Shown in pieces: positions 54,139 to 64,000 of a stretch of 64,000 bases of DNA. How positions within the stretch are numbered: position 1 is the first letter of the stretch; each line of letters begins with the position of its first letter. A program made the position numbers and the translations under genes. This stretch comes from Eulemur rufifrons (Eukaryota > Chordata > Mammalia > Primates > Lemuridae), in the NCBI RefSeq assembly GCF_041146395.1, contig NC_090990.1:51257501-51321500 (forward strand), read 5' to 3'. Below the pieces are notes generated by a model. The model was not told the DNA's origin. It did not search any database and saw nothing but the letters and a program-made list of their open reading frames with translations.

Positions 54139-54241
54139 ACAACAGGCAAGACATTGGACTTTTGTCAGGAATGGTCATCTTTGCTGTTACATTGTCAATT
54201 CTTTCTTTGGTTGGGATATTTAATAGATCGCTCCGAACCGG
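54139..54241 (+). CDS. IL23R: IL23R exon 9: transmembrane segment
   Basis: This exon encodes the last two bases of Asp351 through the first two bases of Gly385. The acceptor is 'tttattag' and the donor 'gtaggt'. A hydrophobic stretch of about 23 residues (I356-F378, starting IGLLSGMVIFAV) is the single membrane helix, followed by the basic stop-transfer segment NRSLRT. Arg383 (CGA, 54234-54236) corresponds to human R381, the site of the bowel-disease-protective R381Q variant. The exon is 103 nt, not a multiple of three, so skipping it changes the frame and removes the anchor. A (TG)15 tract begins 42 nt past the exon end. Confidence 0.97.
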
Positions 54242-54279
54242 GTAGGTTTTTGTAAAATTTCTGTTTTCTGATTAAGACC

Positions 54280-54282
<3 letters not shown>

Positions 54283-54312
<30 letters not shown>
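54283..54312 (+). repeat. (TG)15 microsatellite near the exon 9 donor
   Basis: Fifteen uninterrupted TG units starting 42 nt after the end of exon 9. In RNA this is a UG tract of the kind bound by CELF and TDP-43 proteins. Confidence 0.95.
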
Positions 54313-54317
<5 letters not shown>

Positions 54318-54404
54318 GAACCATCAAAACATAGTCATTTCAGTTATTTACTAGAAAAATCCATCAACCTTTTTATTTGGAAAAAGGAAAATAAAAGGAA
54401 TAAA

Positions 54405-54625
54405 TGTTTAATGAGTACCTACCCATGCCAAGCTTTTTACAAATGTCATTCATTTAATCCTGAAAGTGACAGTGCCAGAAAAGCTCCATGGCCTATTTTA
54501 CACGTGACTTAAATGAGGCTCAGAGAGTAAGTCCTCCAGCCCACGGCCACTGAGCACTAAGCCAGGAGTCCCGACTCAGCTGGTGGGAAAGCCCACGTTC
54601 TCTCCGTTACTACAGAGCCTTTTCC
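54405..54625 (-). repeat. MIR SINE, antisense
   Basis: 'taatgagtacctacccatgc', 'aaatgaggctcagagagtaa' and the tRNA-like end near 54600. Confidence 0.75.
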
Positions 54626-56843
54626 ATTGTGCCTCAATTTATCTGCAGTGCCTGGTTCTTTAGAGTGGTTACATCATAATCTGCCTTGAATTCTACACAA
54701 ACAAACCAGCTGAATCAATGGAAAGAGAAATGTGGCAATGTTTGAATGTGTCACTTTGTTACCAACTGTGTTGGTGTTTTAGCATCCAGCCCTGAAGCCC
54801 TGCTGCCTGGCCTCTTTCAATTAGTTCTTTTTTTTCTTCCCCCATCAATATGATATTAGCAAAGATTTATGCCTATTTATTGAAAATGAGATTTTGAGGA
54901 AAGCGAAGCCTTTGATTGTAAATTTTACTAGATGCATTGAGTATTTCTAATCCGTTAACAGACTAGAGTTGTTTGATGTAGCAGTCTCCCAGTATATCCA
55001 ATTATTCACAATTTGGACACTTTGGAATGTTCTTTGCCAAATTGGCACTGAGTTTCTCTTTCTTGCCATCACTTGCTTCATGAGATAATCTTTCTTTTAA
55101 ATTTATAATCAAAATGCAGTAGAAGGATTTTAAATGAGCTATTCTAAATAAAGTATGCTAATGATTTCTTATCTATGTAGGCTTTTTCCTTAGAACTTAA
55201 TATTTTAAAATTTAAATTACACCTTAGTAAACATATTCCTAATATCCTTGAGAGGTTGGCAAATTAATATGAAATTTTATTTTAAGTTGCTTTAAAATAT
55301 TCTTGATTATAAAGTCCCTTGAAATATCTTAAGGTTCAAACTATTACCCATAAAAAATATTAATACTTGTGTTATGATCCAAAGATGTCCTAGTCACTGT
55401 GAAATTTTAAATAACATTAAGTTTGGAATTAAGAATAACTTAAAAACTAACTTTTAGTTGGTAATAACAAGTAAGGAAATAGTATACTTCTTGGCTAATT
55501 TAATTACTTAAATAATTACTCGTTTTAAAAAAATGAAACAAGAGGTAATTTCTATATATTTATTTTACATATGAACAGATACTGTTATTTAATATAACCA
55601 TACACTAGTTATAAAAGCCTTACTTCAGAAACAGAACTGGACAAGAGAGGGCATTTCATTTTAAATATAATGAATCCAAGAGTAGGTAAATATCTATAAA
55701 TATGTTTTTACTGTATCAGCATGCTATGTAAAAACTTTACTACAATAGCATGAATTTACTGATTTGGTCTAATTTTAAATACAGAAAAAGTGTGAATTAG
55801 AAAAAAACTGAATCATAAAATATTGTATAAATATATGTGAAGAAATTATTTTTACCTTCAAGTCCAAGGTCAAATTGAGCTAGCAAAATTCACTCAGTCA
55901 TTTCAGTTGTTACTTAGTAAAAGTCCTTAGAGAACCTATTCAAACACGTAAACAAGTTTTATTTGTTGTTAACAGGCCCATTGTTAACCTGTAAAAATGT
56001 GTTTAGTCTCTGTTAAATTCTTGGTACAACCTGTTTGCTCAAATCAGTTTGTACTGTCAGTGCAGAAAGTGCTTTTAAACAACATGGCAGCACTAGGGGG
56101 TGGCTTGGGAGAGGCAGTGGGATGGTCACAGCTTCTCCCTCTTTCCATCATCCCACTCCAGTGATGCTTGGTAAGCACACAGTCTCAGTAAAAACCAGTT
56201 CTCACTGTGCCACACAGCGGCAAGACAAGTTCTCCAGCCTCCTGCTTCATCCATAGAAAGAAAGTTTGGAGCCACCACTATCATCACAACCTTATTTGGA
56301 ATCATTAAAAATTCAGAATCAGAGGAGCTCAAGTTATAAGGTTTTATTATATAATATCCTGTTCTTTAATATTCTGTACTTTTGGTCACCTTGGAAAGTT
56401 CTACAAAATGTCTCTTAAATTTTTCAAACTTTCCCACACTGACGTCTTCTGCTTTTATAATGGTTTGCTCTACTTAACACGTATGCAGTTTCATTGCCGG
56501 GGTGGTTCTCCCACTTATCTTGAATCTAGTGTGAGTGTTTTGAAGTGTCCCTGCTCATTAGAAAGAAGCAGAGCAAGAGAGACCAGAGGAAAATCTGAGA
56601 AGATGTTGTTATCAATTTCCCATTTAACTTTAAGTAAGAGATGGGAACCTTAGCTCCTGCATCAGGAAATTTGATTTTTATTTTTTTATTTTTTATTTTT
56701 TTTCATGATTAGGAAGTGTTCCAAAAGGGAGATTTGATTTTTATGGCACATCCCATTCCAGTTGACTTCCTAATTCCTCTATGATTGCCTGCACCAATCC
56801 TAAAGTAATATGCTTCTTCTAATGTGTCATTTTTGTTTTTTAG

Positions 56844-56934
56844 AATTAAAAGAAGACTCTTATTGCTAATGCCAAAGTGGCTTCATGAAGATATTCCTAA
56901 TATGGAAAACAGTAATGTTGTGAAAATGCTACAG
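56844..56934 (+). CDS. IL23R: IL23R exon 10: juxtamembrane region with Box1-like motif
   Basis: This exon encodes the last base of Gly385 through Gln415 and ends between codons. The acceptor is 'tgttttttag' and the donor 'gtaacc', a weaker consensus than its neighbours. The peptide starts IKRRLLLLMPKWLHEDIP. The basic cluster followed by a hydrophobic run and the PKW segment is the membrane-proximal region expected to act as Box1-like contact for JAK2, by family knowledge. It ends NSNVVKMLQ. In the frame used when exon 9 is skipped, a stop TAA occurs at 56867-56869. Confidence 0.96.
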
Positions 56935-57639
56935 GTAACCAAACACCATCAAACAAAAACTGAGTAGCAGTTGAGACCAAGAATGCAGTCTAACGATTAG
57001 AGTAGAATTTCCATTTAAATAAATAAATGTGTATATATATTAACATAATTGTATATATGTACGTAGAAACAAGATTGTACATTTCAAACTATTTAAAAAA
57101 GAGGAGAGAATGGAGTTAGTGGAAGAAAAGAGAGAAGAAAGAAACAGTGCTATTCAAAAGAGAAAAGTAAAGTAGAAAATTGTGAGCCAGGTGCAAGAGT
57201 CACTTGGTGACCAAGCAATTGGTAGCTGTCTTCAGGGACCGAAGGAGGAGGAAAGCAATGCTCAAGGGAATAAGCCTCAAAGACTCAAAGGTGCTTCAGT
57301 TTTACATGAAGCGGAGAAGCAGGGGGAGCCCAAGGAGGCCCTCACTTCAGTCTTTAGTCCCAGTGGGATGCAACAAAATTCATGTGAGAGGACTGTGAAA
57401 GATGGTGCCACCAGGGGTGGGCCAAGTTTCCATTTTAGCAAAGAGGAGAAGGGCGTGCACCATGAAGACCCTGAGGGCATAGGGGACTTTGCAGGTTGTG
57501 AAGGAGGGGAAGGATCTGCCATGTGCCGTCCTGCTACTTTCTGGTCCCTGGGGCTTGGCTGTCAAGGGGCTCAAAACCCAGTCAGTGGAACAAACACACC
57601 ATCCAAGCATTGCAATGCAGTGATGTAAGTGCAGTGAGA

Positions 57640-57790
57640 GAAATGAGCCCAAACGTGATGGGAGTGGAGAGGAAACACACTGAAAGATGAGAAGGAGTTG
57701 TTCAGAAGAAAGACAACATTCCAAGTCGAGAGGGCAGCATGAGCAAAGGTTCAGGAGTGAGAACAGCATGTTGGGAAGGAAGATGAAGTA
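57640..57790 (-). repeat. possible L2, antisense
   Basis: 'gggcagcatgagcaaaggtt' followed by 'gaacagcatgttgggaagga' resembles reversed L2. Confidence 0.4.
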
Positions 57791-57939
57791 TTTGAAAAAC
57801 AAATAAAAGTGGCTCTGTTTGAAGCTCTGGTGAGCCTATGAATCAGCTCTTTCCCCACCCTGATATCATTTGAACAAAGGGTTCTTAGGCGAAAGTAAAA
57901 ATGTTTTGAAGAGTTTGAAAACCATTGGTTGAAGTCTGA

Positions 57940-58180
57940 GTTCCTTAACACAAGACCTTCTGTGATCTGATCCTACTCACCATCCCAGCACTATTCCAGC
58001 CACTCCTCGTGTCCAGCTTTTTTCAATAAAGTAATTCCCAATATGCTGCTCTTGCTGGACCTGGCAAGTGTCCTGGGGAAGCTGTGTCTGAAGAAAATTC
58101 AAATGACACTTCACACTATTTTATTTAAGATCTTCCTCTTTGCCAAACTCCCTTGCTATTCTGGGCTCCTGGAACTAGAG
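57940..58180 (+). repeat. possible L2, sense
   Basis: 'gaccttctgtgatctgatcc' and 'gcactattccagccactcct' resemble L2 near its 3' third. Confidence 0.4.
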
Positions 58181-58249
58181 GTGAACCATAGGGTTTCCTT
58201 CAAATAAGGTTTTGTTTTCTGCCCAGGAGTCTACGGAGTGGGAGCTTAG

Positions 58250-58540
58250 GCAGCTCGGGCTGCTCTGACAGAATATCATAGGCTGGGTAGTTGAAACAGC
58301 AAACATTTATTTCTCACAGTTCCGGAGGCTGGGAAATTCAAGATCAAGGAGACAGACAATTCGGTTCCTGGTGAGGGCTCTCTTAGGGACGACTACCTAT
58401 CCACACGGCAGAGAGAAAGACCACTCTCTCCCTTCTCTTCTTCACTAATCCCATTCATGAAGGCTCCACCCTCATCACCTAATTACCTCCCAAAGGCCCC
58501 ACCTCCAGATAACACTGTCTTGGCTTCAACATATGAGGAG
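58250..58540 (-). mobile_element. MaLR-type LTR fragment, antisense
   Basis: 'ggctgctctgacagaatatc', 'agttccggaggctgggaaat' and 'aaggctccaccctcatcacc' place it in the same family as 10572-10918 and 12330-13010. Confidence 0.6.
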
Positions 58541-59278
58541 GTGGATGCACACAAAGAGGGGGCTATGATTTTGTCATTGTGTGGGGTGGAAATTATTTGC
58601 CCTGAGCGGTAGCCATCAGCTGGAAGGCGTTGAGTCCATGTCTCTTTGAAAAGAGTCATCAGGCTAAAACTTTGATGCACCCTCCCGATCATCACTGACA
58701 TGTCTGAATTGTGAGTAGCCACAGAGGACATCACTTCACTCTTTAGTCCCAGTGGGATGCAAGAAAACTGTGAATAGCGTACCCCTTTAGAACGTAGCAC
58801 CAAGCATTTATCACAACCTCATTCTCATAATGTATGCAAAATAGGGTTCTCCCCTCCTTTCTTTTATTTATACCGCAAAATATTTTCTTGTACTTAGGTT
58901 CCATAATATTAAGAAATAGTCCAACATATTCCAAAATCCAATTTTTAAAATGCCCTAAAATAATATACAAGTTAATATACAAGATTTGTCTTTCTCCTTA
59001 AATCTTTGAAGCCAAGATGTATGCTTAACAAATGGATTATTTTTATTATTCCTTTCCTTCAGTTTCTCATGGGAGAATTTAATAAAGATTTGGAAGCAGA
59101 AAGGATAATAAAAGACAAAAGAAGGAAATCACAGGGCAAGATAAACAGTGTGAGAAAAGGGAGGGGGAAGGGAAGTTGAGAGAAAGCAAAATTCTAGTCC
59201 TTATTCAGTTACCCAGTTTGGCCCCTTTAAATGACTTTTTTAAAATAAAACAATGTTGTTTTTTTTTTTCCTCCTTAG

Positions 59279-59929
59279 GAAAAAAGTGAATTTATGAATA
59301 ATAATTCCAGTGATCAGGTCCTATATGTTGATCCTGTGATTACAGAGATAGAAATCTTTCTCCCAGAACACAAACCCACAGAGTACAAGAAGGAAAAGAA
59401 TACGGAATCCCTGGACACAAAAGACTACCTGGAAAAATCACTGTTTGCCAGTACTACAGTTGTGTATCTTCCTGATCTCAACACTGGATATAAACCCCAG
59501 ATTTCAAATTTTCTCCCTGGGGAAAACAATCTCTGCAGTAATGATGAAATGGATTCCTCAACTCTTAAACCACCAGTTGATTCCTTAGACCTGGGGAGGT
59601 ATCCAAGGTTAAGAAAATGTCCTAATTTTGCTTTTTCTGTCTCAAGTATGAATTCACTAGGCAACACGCTTTTTCTTGAAGGATTAAGCTTCATTTTAAA
59701 TCCAGGTGAATGCAGTCCTCCTGACATACAGAACTCAATAGAGGGAGAAACCACCACGCTTTTGGAAAACGATTCACCCAATGAAACTGTAACAGAACAG
59801 ACCCTGCTGCCCGATGAATTCGTCTCCTGTCTGGGGCTCATGAATGAGGAGTTGCCATCTATTAATTCTTATTTTCCACAAAATATTTTGGAAAGCCACT
59901 TCAGTAGGATTTCGATCTTGAAAAAGTAG
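59279..59929 (+). CDS. IL23R: IL23R exon 11: cytoplasmic signalling tail and stop
   Basis: The final coding exon gives residues 416-631 and stop TAG at 59927-59929. The acceptor is 'cctccttag'. Tyrosines are at 431, 451, 465, 478, 486, 523 and 613. Y486 begins YKPQ (59489-59500) and Y613 begins YFPQ (59870-59881), both YXXQ STAT3-type docking motifs that match human Y484 and Y611 after the two-residue offset. Blocks such as TLKPPVDSLD, PNFAFSVSS and LLPDEFVSCLG are family hallmarks. Y523 lies in RYPRL, where I recall no tyrosine in human. The protein ends RISILKK. The ATG at 59294 is an internal methionine, not a start. Residues use an assumed 23-residue upstream signal peptide. Confidence 0.97.
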   Translation, partial: EKSEFMNNNSSDQVLYVDPVITEIEIFLPEHKPTEYKKEKNTESLDTKDYLEKSLFASTTVVYLPDLNTGYKPQISNFLPGENNLCSNDEMDSSTLKPPVDSLDLGRYPRLRKCPNFAFSVSSMNSLGNTLFLEGLSFILNPGECSPPDIQNSIEGETTTLLENDSPNETVTEQTLLPDEFVSCLGLMNEELPSINSYFPQNILESHFSRISILKK

Positions 59930-60068
59930 AGCTGTGTGGTCAAAATTAATATGGGAAAGTTACCTTTCAATTGGAAGTTGGATCTTCCCCTCAGTAAAAA
60001 TTAAATTCTTCCTCATTTTTTAAAATTAGAGAATTAAGATCCAAAGATGGAACATGCTTTGTAGTTAT

Positions 60069-60099
<31 letters not shown>
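60069..60099 (+). repeat. (CA)n microsatellite in the IL23R 3' UTR
   Basis: About 15 CA units followed by 'tgcacacag'. Confidence 0.92.
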
Positions 60100-60101
<2 letters not shown>

Positions 60102-60241
60102 CACACAGCATTATTAGGGATATCACCTGTATCTTTTACAAAGTATCAACTATTTCCTCTTAATTTTCCCTCATTGAAAAACAGAACAATTCTCTCTGTT
60201 GTATAAAAAAGAAATAAGTCATACAAAATTTGCAGTAGTAA

Positions 60242-60247
60242 AATAAA
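60242..60247 (+). terminator. IL23R: candidate AATAAA polyadenylation signal
   Basis: Canonical hexamer 313 nt after the stop codon, in sequence conserved with the remembered human 3' UTR. A GT/T-rich stretch follows weakly ('ttagtatttgcttg' around 60280). Confidence 0.6.
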
Positions 60248-61380
60248 TGCTGAAAACAATTCCTTAAAGTCTAAACGTTAGTATTTGCTTGCAAAGGGAG
60301 AACCAAATTTAATTCTTCATTTTATCACTTAAAATTCTCTTGACTAGATAAAAATGTAACCCCCAAAAACAAATAAGTAAAGGACAGAATCAGAGGACAA
60401 TTAATTAGCATGTTTGCTGTATTATTTTGTCCACTACTTTCCATGCAGGTTACGGGATTTGATCTTTCCTTAGTGGGATTCTGGGACAAGAGAGCTGTGA
60501 AACAGTGATGTGGGAAATCATGAGGCTGCCATCTTCACTGAAGTGACGAGTGATGACCTTGTCCCCCGGGGCATGGTTGGCATATCATTTATACCATAGT
60601 AGGATCCAAGAGAGGCAACAGATGCAGGATCAGTAAGATGTAACTTTTTTTTTGTTATCAACTATGTATTAGATATATGTCAGAAAATTGATAAAACAGG
60701 TCTTTGTGCAAATCTGGGATGGCAAATACTTGCTGCACCTGCCACTGTCCGGAATCTCATGTCTCCTGCACGTACCAGTAGCTGCTCCCCACATGCCGTT
60801 CTGCTGACTCTATGGTGGTCTCAGGATCCTCTCAGGCAGTGCTCTTGATGGCCACGATCAATAAGGACTGAGACAGGAGATGAACTCTATCTGCCAATAA
60901 GGTCAATATTTAAAAGTGGTTGATCTTAAAAATACAAAATGCATATCTTAAGCTGAGAAATGGTACCTAGCAGACTTCTCTATTCCGATGAATATTTATG
61001 GTCAAGGAAAAATTTTTCTAATGATTGGAATGGTTTAAAACGGGGTAGCTTACCCATTGAATTCCTCTTCCTCCTCTAACAATTGTCAGCAATAAGAATT
61101 TATACTTAGACTTAATTTTATTATAACAAATTAAGCAGTTAATCAAAACATGAGCAATTGTCTGCTATGTATTTAACACATGAGCAGGCTATTTTGTTTT
61201 AACCATTTTTTATTAAAAAAATTTTAAAGCAGTTTCATTGTCATTAAGTGTCCCCAAAATGAGGATGACCGTACATGCTAGTTTGCTCTGGTTTTTGTCC
61301 ACTGTCCCAGTGTTAATTATGACCAGGAGTGCATCCCATTTGGATGATAAATCATAGGGTCACTCTATCTAGGAAGACTG

Positions 61381-62267
61381 TTTTTTTTTTCATTTTTATT
61401 TCAGGATATTATGAGGGTACAAACATTTTGGTTACATTTTATGACTTTGCCTCACCCAAGCGAGGATTAGAGACATGCCCTTCCCCTCTACAATGCTCAC
61501 CGCATCCATTAGTTGTGAGTTTACCCACCCCAACCTCCTAATCCCTGGAGAATATTACTACCACGTGAGCACCATAGTGTTGATCAGTTAGTGCCAATTT
61601 GACGGCGAATACATGTGAAGCCTATTATTCCGTTCTTGTGATACCTCACTTCGGAGGATGGGCTCAAGTTCTATCCAGGAAAATATAAGATGTGCTAGAT
61701 CACTGTCGTTTCTTATAATTGAGTAATATTCCATTGTATACATATACCAAATTTTAATAATCCACTCATGAATTGATGGGCACTTGGGTTGTTTCCACAT
61801 CCTTGCAATAGTGAATTGTGCTGCCATAAACATTTGGGTGCAGATTTCTTTATTAGAGAATGTCTTTTGCTCTTTTGGATAGATGCCTAATAGTGCTATT
61901 ACTGGATTGAATGGTATTTCTATTTTTAGCTCTTTGAGGTATCTCCAAATTCTTTTCCACAGAGATTGCATTAATTTGCAGTCCCACCAGCAGTGTAAGA
62001 GTGTTCCCGTCTCTCCACATCCTCGCCAGCATTTGTTGTTTGGGATTTTTTTGATGGAGGCCAATCTCACTGGGGTTACATGATATCTCATTGTGGTTTT
62101 GATCTGCATTTCTCTAATGATTAGAGATGCTGAGCATTTTTTTATATGTTTGCTGGCCATTATTCTGTCTTCTTTTGAAAAGTTTCTCTTCGTTTCCTTT
62201 GCTCATTTATTGATGGGGTTGTTTGATTTTTTCTTGTTGACTTTTTAAAGTTCTAGATAGATTATAT
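61381..62267 (-). mobile_element. 5'-truncated L1, antisense, with open ORF2 C-terminus
   Basis: A T10 tract (reversed tail), short 3' UTR, then minus-strand ORF2 sequence open for 190 codons (61588-62160), including a cysteine cluster [17 protein letters not shown] and the [12 protein letters not shown] segment typical of the ORF2 C-terminus. GAAGACT occurs just before the T tract and again near 62269, a possible target duplication. Low decay suggests a lineage-specific insertion. Confidence 0.92.
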
Positions 62268-63084
62268 GAAGACTATTTAATGTTCAGCATAAATTCATCA
62301 GTATTTATCTTTGTTGCACTGACAACCCCTTTTTACTGTATGTCATTTACTAAGGCCATTTTACTCCAAAATGGAACATTACTATTCACGGTGTAAAAAA
62401 ACCTGTCCCACGTGTGAAATCCTATTCTGTTTATCCTAAAATATGTATATATGTTATACTTTGCATATTCTGAAAGGGATATATTTTAAATCACTAATGA
62501 AATGCTAATCTTAAATATCTTGATTTATAAATTATCATATGCCTTTGCTTAATTCTTCTCCAAAGAGAGAATTGTAATAGTGCAAGAAGGCAGGTGGTAT
62601 TTGAGATAGAAATAGCAAAAGACTATGATAAATCTTTGTTTACAAACCTGATGAAGACATCTGGTAATATGTGAAGAATATTTTCACAGTGGATTTCACC
62701 CTAATTGTAATCTATCACACATCAAAGAAGCTTTTGTCAAGCTTAAAGGATTATATAACAGTATTATTTGATCTTCTGCAAATGCTTCCGCTACAGTGAA
62801 TGCCTCCTTTAGAACTCCTCCTTCTTGCTCCCTGGAGTGGGCAGGGAGCTGCTTTCTCATTCTATGGTGTCTTCCCCACACCACATCCCCTATTCGGCAC
62901 AGAGGAAACGCTTCTGCTTCCATCTTTGTGATTGGCCCTTGGTGGTCCCAATGGACTAGACAGTGAGGCTATACCTGCAGAGGGAGCAATGTACCTGTCA
63001 TTGCTCCAACTCACAGGAAAAATTTCAACTGATTTATTGCAATGCAACCATGATAAAGAGGCAAACGTTTTCTTTCTAGTATTC

Positions 63085-63460
63085 TTTTGTTCAACAAGGA
63101 TTCACTGGACTACTGAGTGCCTCTACTATGTGCAAGACACTTTGGGGGATGTGGATGTTAACAAAACCAGCCAATCCCTGCAACCCCAGGGCTTAGAATC
63201 TAGGGGCAAGATACAGACAGTGAATGAGAACAGGTCATGCCTTTAAGGAACTTACATTGTCCTGGGGAAGGGGCTAGAAGTAGGGGATGGAGAGAGGCAG
63301 GAAAAAATAAAGAAGGAAAATGCCAGATAATCATAAGTGCTGTGTAGAGAAGTAAAAAGGGATCCTGAGATGGAGAGCCACTGGTGGCCATTTTACATGG
63401 AGTGGTCAGGAAAGATCTCTTCCAAGGAAGTGACAGGGACATTGCCATCTGAATCTCAGG
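63085..63460 (-). repeat. L2 sequence, antisense
   Basis: 'tctactatgtgcaagacact', 'aaggaacttacattgtcctg' and 'tcaggaaagatctcttccaa' in reversed L2 order. Confidence 0.55.
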
Positions 63461-63522
63461 TAGGAGCCAGCATGTGAAAATTAGCTGGCCACTGGCAAGT
63501 CCCTTCTATAGAAAAATTCTTA

Positions 63523-63856
63523 GGCCGGGTGCGGTGGCTCACGCCTGTAATCCTAGCACTCTGGGAGGCCGAGGCGGGCAGATTGTTGAGCTCAGGGGTT
63601 CGAGACCAGCCTGAGCAAGAGCAAGACCCTGTCTCTACTGAAAATAGAAAGAAATTATATGGACAGCTAAAAATATATAGAGAAAAATTAGCCTGGCATG
63701 GTGGTGCATGCCTGTAGTGCCAGCTACTCGGGAGGCTGAGGCAGGAGGATCGCTTGAGCCCAATAGTTTGAGGTTGCTGTGAGTGAGGCTGATGCCACGG
63801 CACTCTAGCCTGGGCAACAGAGTGAGACTCTGTCTCAAAAAAAAAAAAAAAAAGCA
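63523..63856 (+). mobile_element. Alu SINE, sense, lemur-type linker
   Basis: 'ggccgggtgcggtggctcac' to an A-rich tail, with linker 'aattatatggacagctaaaa'. AGAAAAATTCTT duplicates at 63510-63521 and 63873-63884. Low divergence. Confidence 0.96.
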
Positions 63857-64000
63857 AAACCAAAACAAAACAGAAAAATTCTTGAGTGGCTAATGCCTTT
63901 ACTTCTTTCCCTCCCGTGCAAGTCGCCCTTAGCCACCACCAACCCCACCCCACCTCACCTCCCGCCTTCACCTTCGTGAGCCAGAGCTTTCTGTAGATTC

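Larger units (their letters stand above)
54242..56843 (+). other. IL23R: IL23R intron 9
   Basis: 2.6 kb intron beginning with a (TG)15 tract 42 nt from the donor and an antisense MIR. From 54630 to 56843 it is AT-rich and largely free of recognisable repeats, apart from a T/A-rich run at 56670-56710. Confidence 0.85.
56935..59278 (+). other. IL23R: IL23R intron 10
   Basis: 2.3 kb intron with L2-like traces, a MaLR-type LTR fragment and two near-identical 37-nt direct repeats 1.4 kb apart. An open frame at 57182-57628 has no recognisable protein features. Confidence 0.85.
59930..60262 (+). other. IL23R: IL23R 3' UTR with likely polyadenylation signal
   Basis: The non-coding sequence after the stop contains a (CA)n tract and then AATAAA at 60242-60247, followed by 'tgctgaaaac', the same context I recall near the end of the human transcript before a human Alu. 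The cleavage site is set about 15 nt downstream as an estimate. No second strong AATAAA was seen in the next few hundred bases. Alternative longer ends cannot be excluded. Confidence 0.65.
60263..64000. other. intergenic region downstream of IL23R
   Basis: Holds a 5'-truncated antisense L1 (61381-62267), antisense L2 sequence and a sense Alu near the end. The stretches 60263-61380 and 62270-63080 show nothing gene-like. In human the next gene on this side is IL12RB2, but none of its exons is visible here. Confidence 0.75.

Noticed and set aside
57182..57628. 148-codon frame in intron 10
   Set aside because: No recognisable domain, and no splice or promoter context. It includes one copy of the 37-nt direct repeat, so chance is more likely.
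59425..59841. 138-codon minus-strand frame opposite exon 11
   Set aside because: A shadow of the real coding exon on the opposite strand.
59294..59929. Separate 211-residue gene starting at an ATG
   Set aside because: This is the rest of IL23R exon 11. The exon starts at 59279 and the frame continues from exon 10.
63456..63971. 171-codon minus-strand frame
   Set aside because: Most of it is translated antisense Alu (63523-63856).
60263..64000. Start of IL12RB2, the next gene in human
   Set aside because: No exon-like sequence of a cytokine receptor is visible. The gene probably begins beyond the window.

Overview
The window is primate nuclear DNA: long introns, GT-AG exons and dense interspersed repeats. 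It holds most of one protein-coding gene, the interleukin-23 receptor gene IL23R, on the + strand. Dimeric Alu elements whose linker reads like 'ttagctgtccatataatt' or 'ttagttgtttggctaatt' point to a strepsirrhine primate, probably a lemur. That species call is an inference from remembered Alu types.

Layout. 1-2192 is the 3' part of the intron before human-numbered exon 3. Nine coding exons follow at 2193-2489, 9588-9711, 25180-25340, 30354-30499, 38584-38740, 50771-50866, 54139-54241, 56844-56934 and 59279-59929. A 3' UTR runs to about 60262, and 60263-64000 is intergenic. Exons 1-2 (5' UTR, start codon, signal peptide) lie upstream of the window. All nine exons are open, the phases match across every junction, and all splice sites are GT-AG. 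They encode 608 residues; with a 23-residue signal peptide as in human the receptor would be 631 residues (human 629). The two extra residues lie in the extracellular stalk. Residue numbers below use that assumption.

The exons build one type I membrane receptor: an N-terminal Ig-like domain (exon 3), two fibronectin-III cytokine-receptor domains (exons 4-7, WQPWS box in exon 7), a stalk (exon 8), the transmembrane segment (exon 9), a juxtamembrane Box1-like region (exon 10) and a long tyrosine-bearing tail (exon 11). The protein pairs with IL12RB1 to bind IL-23 (p19/p40) and signals through JAK2/TYK2 to STAT3.

Introns and flank hold Alu elements (including a clean Alu-in-Alu nest), L1 and old L1M pieces, a long broken L2, MIRs, LTRs of endogenous retrovirus and MaLR type, a Tigger-like MITE, a second small palindromic MITE, two U6 snRNA pseudogenes and several simple repeats. 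Almost all other open frames are repeat-derived or chance. I found no CRISPR array, operon or prokaryote-like system. The best leads are in IL23R itself: the exon-9-skip reading frame that would give a soluble receptor, the (TG)15 tract close to the exon 9 donor, an unexpected cysteine in the Ig domain, and conservation at the human R381 site.
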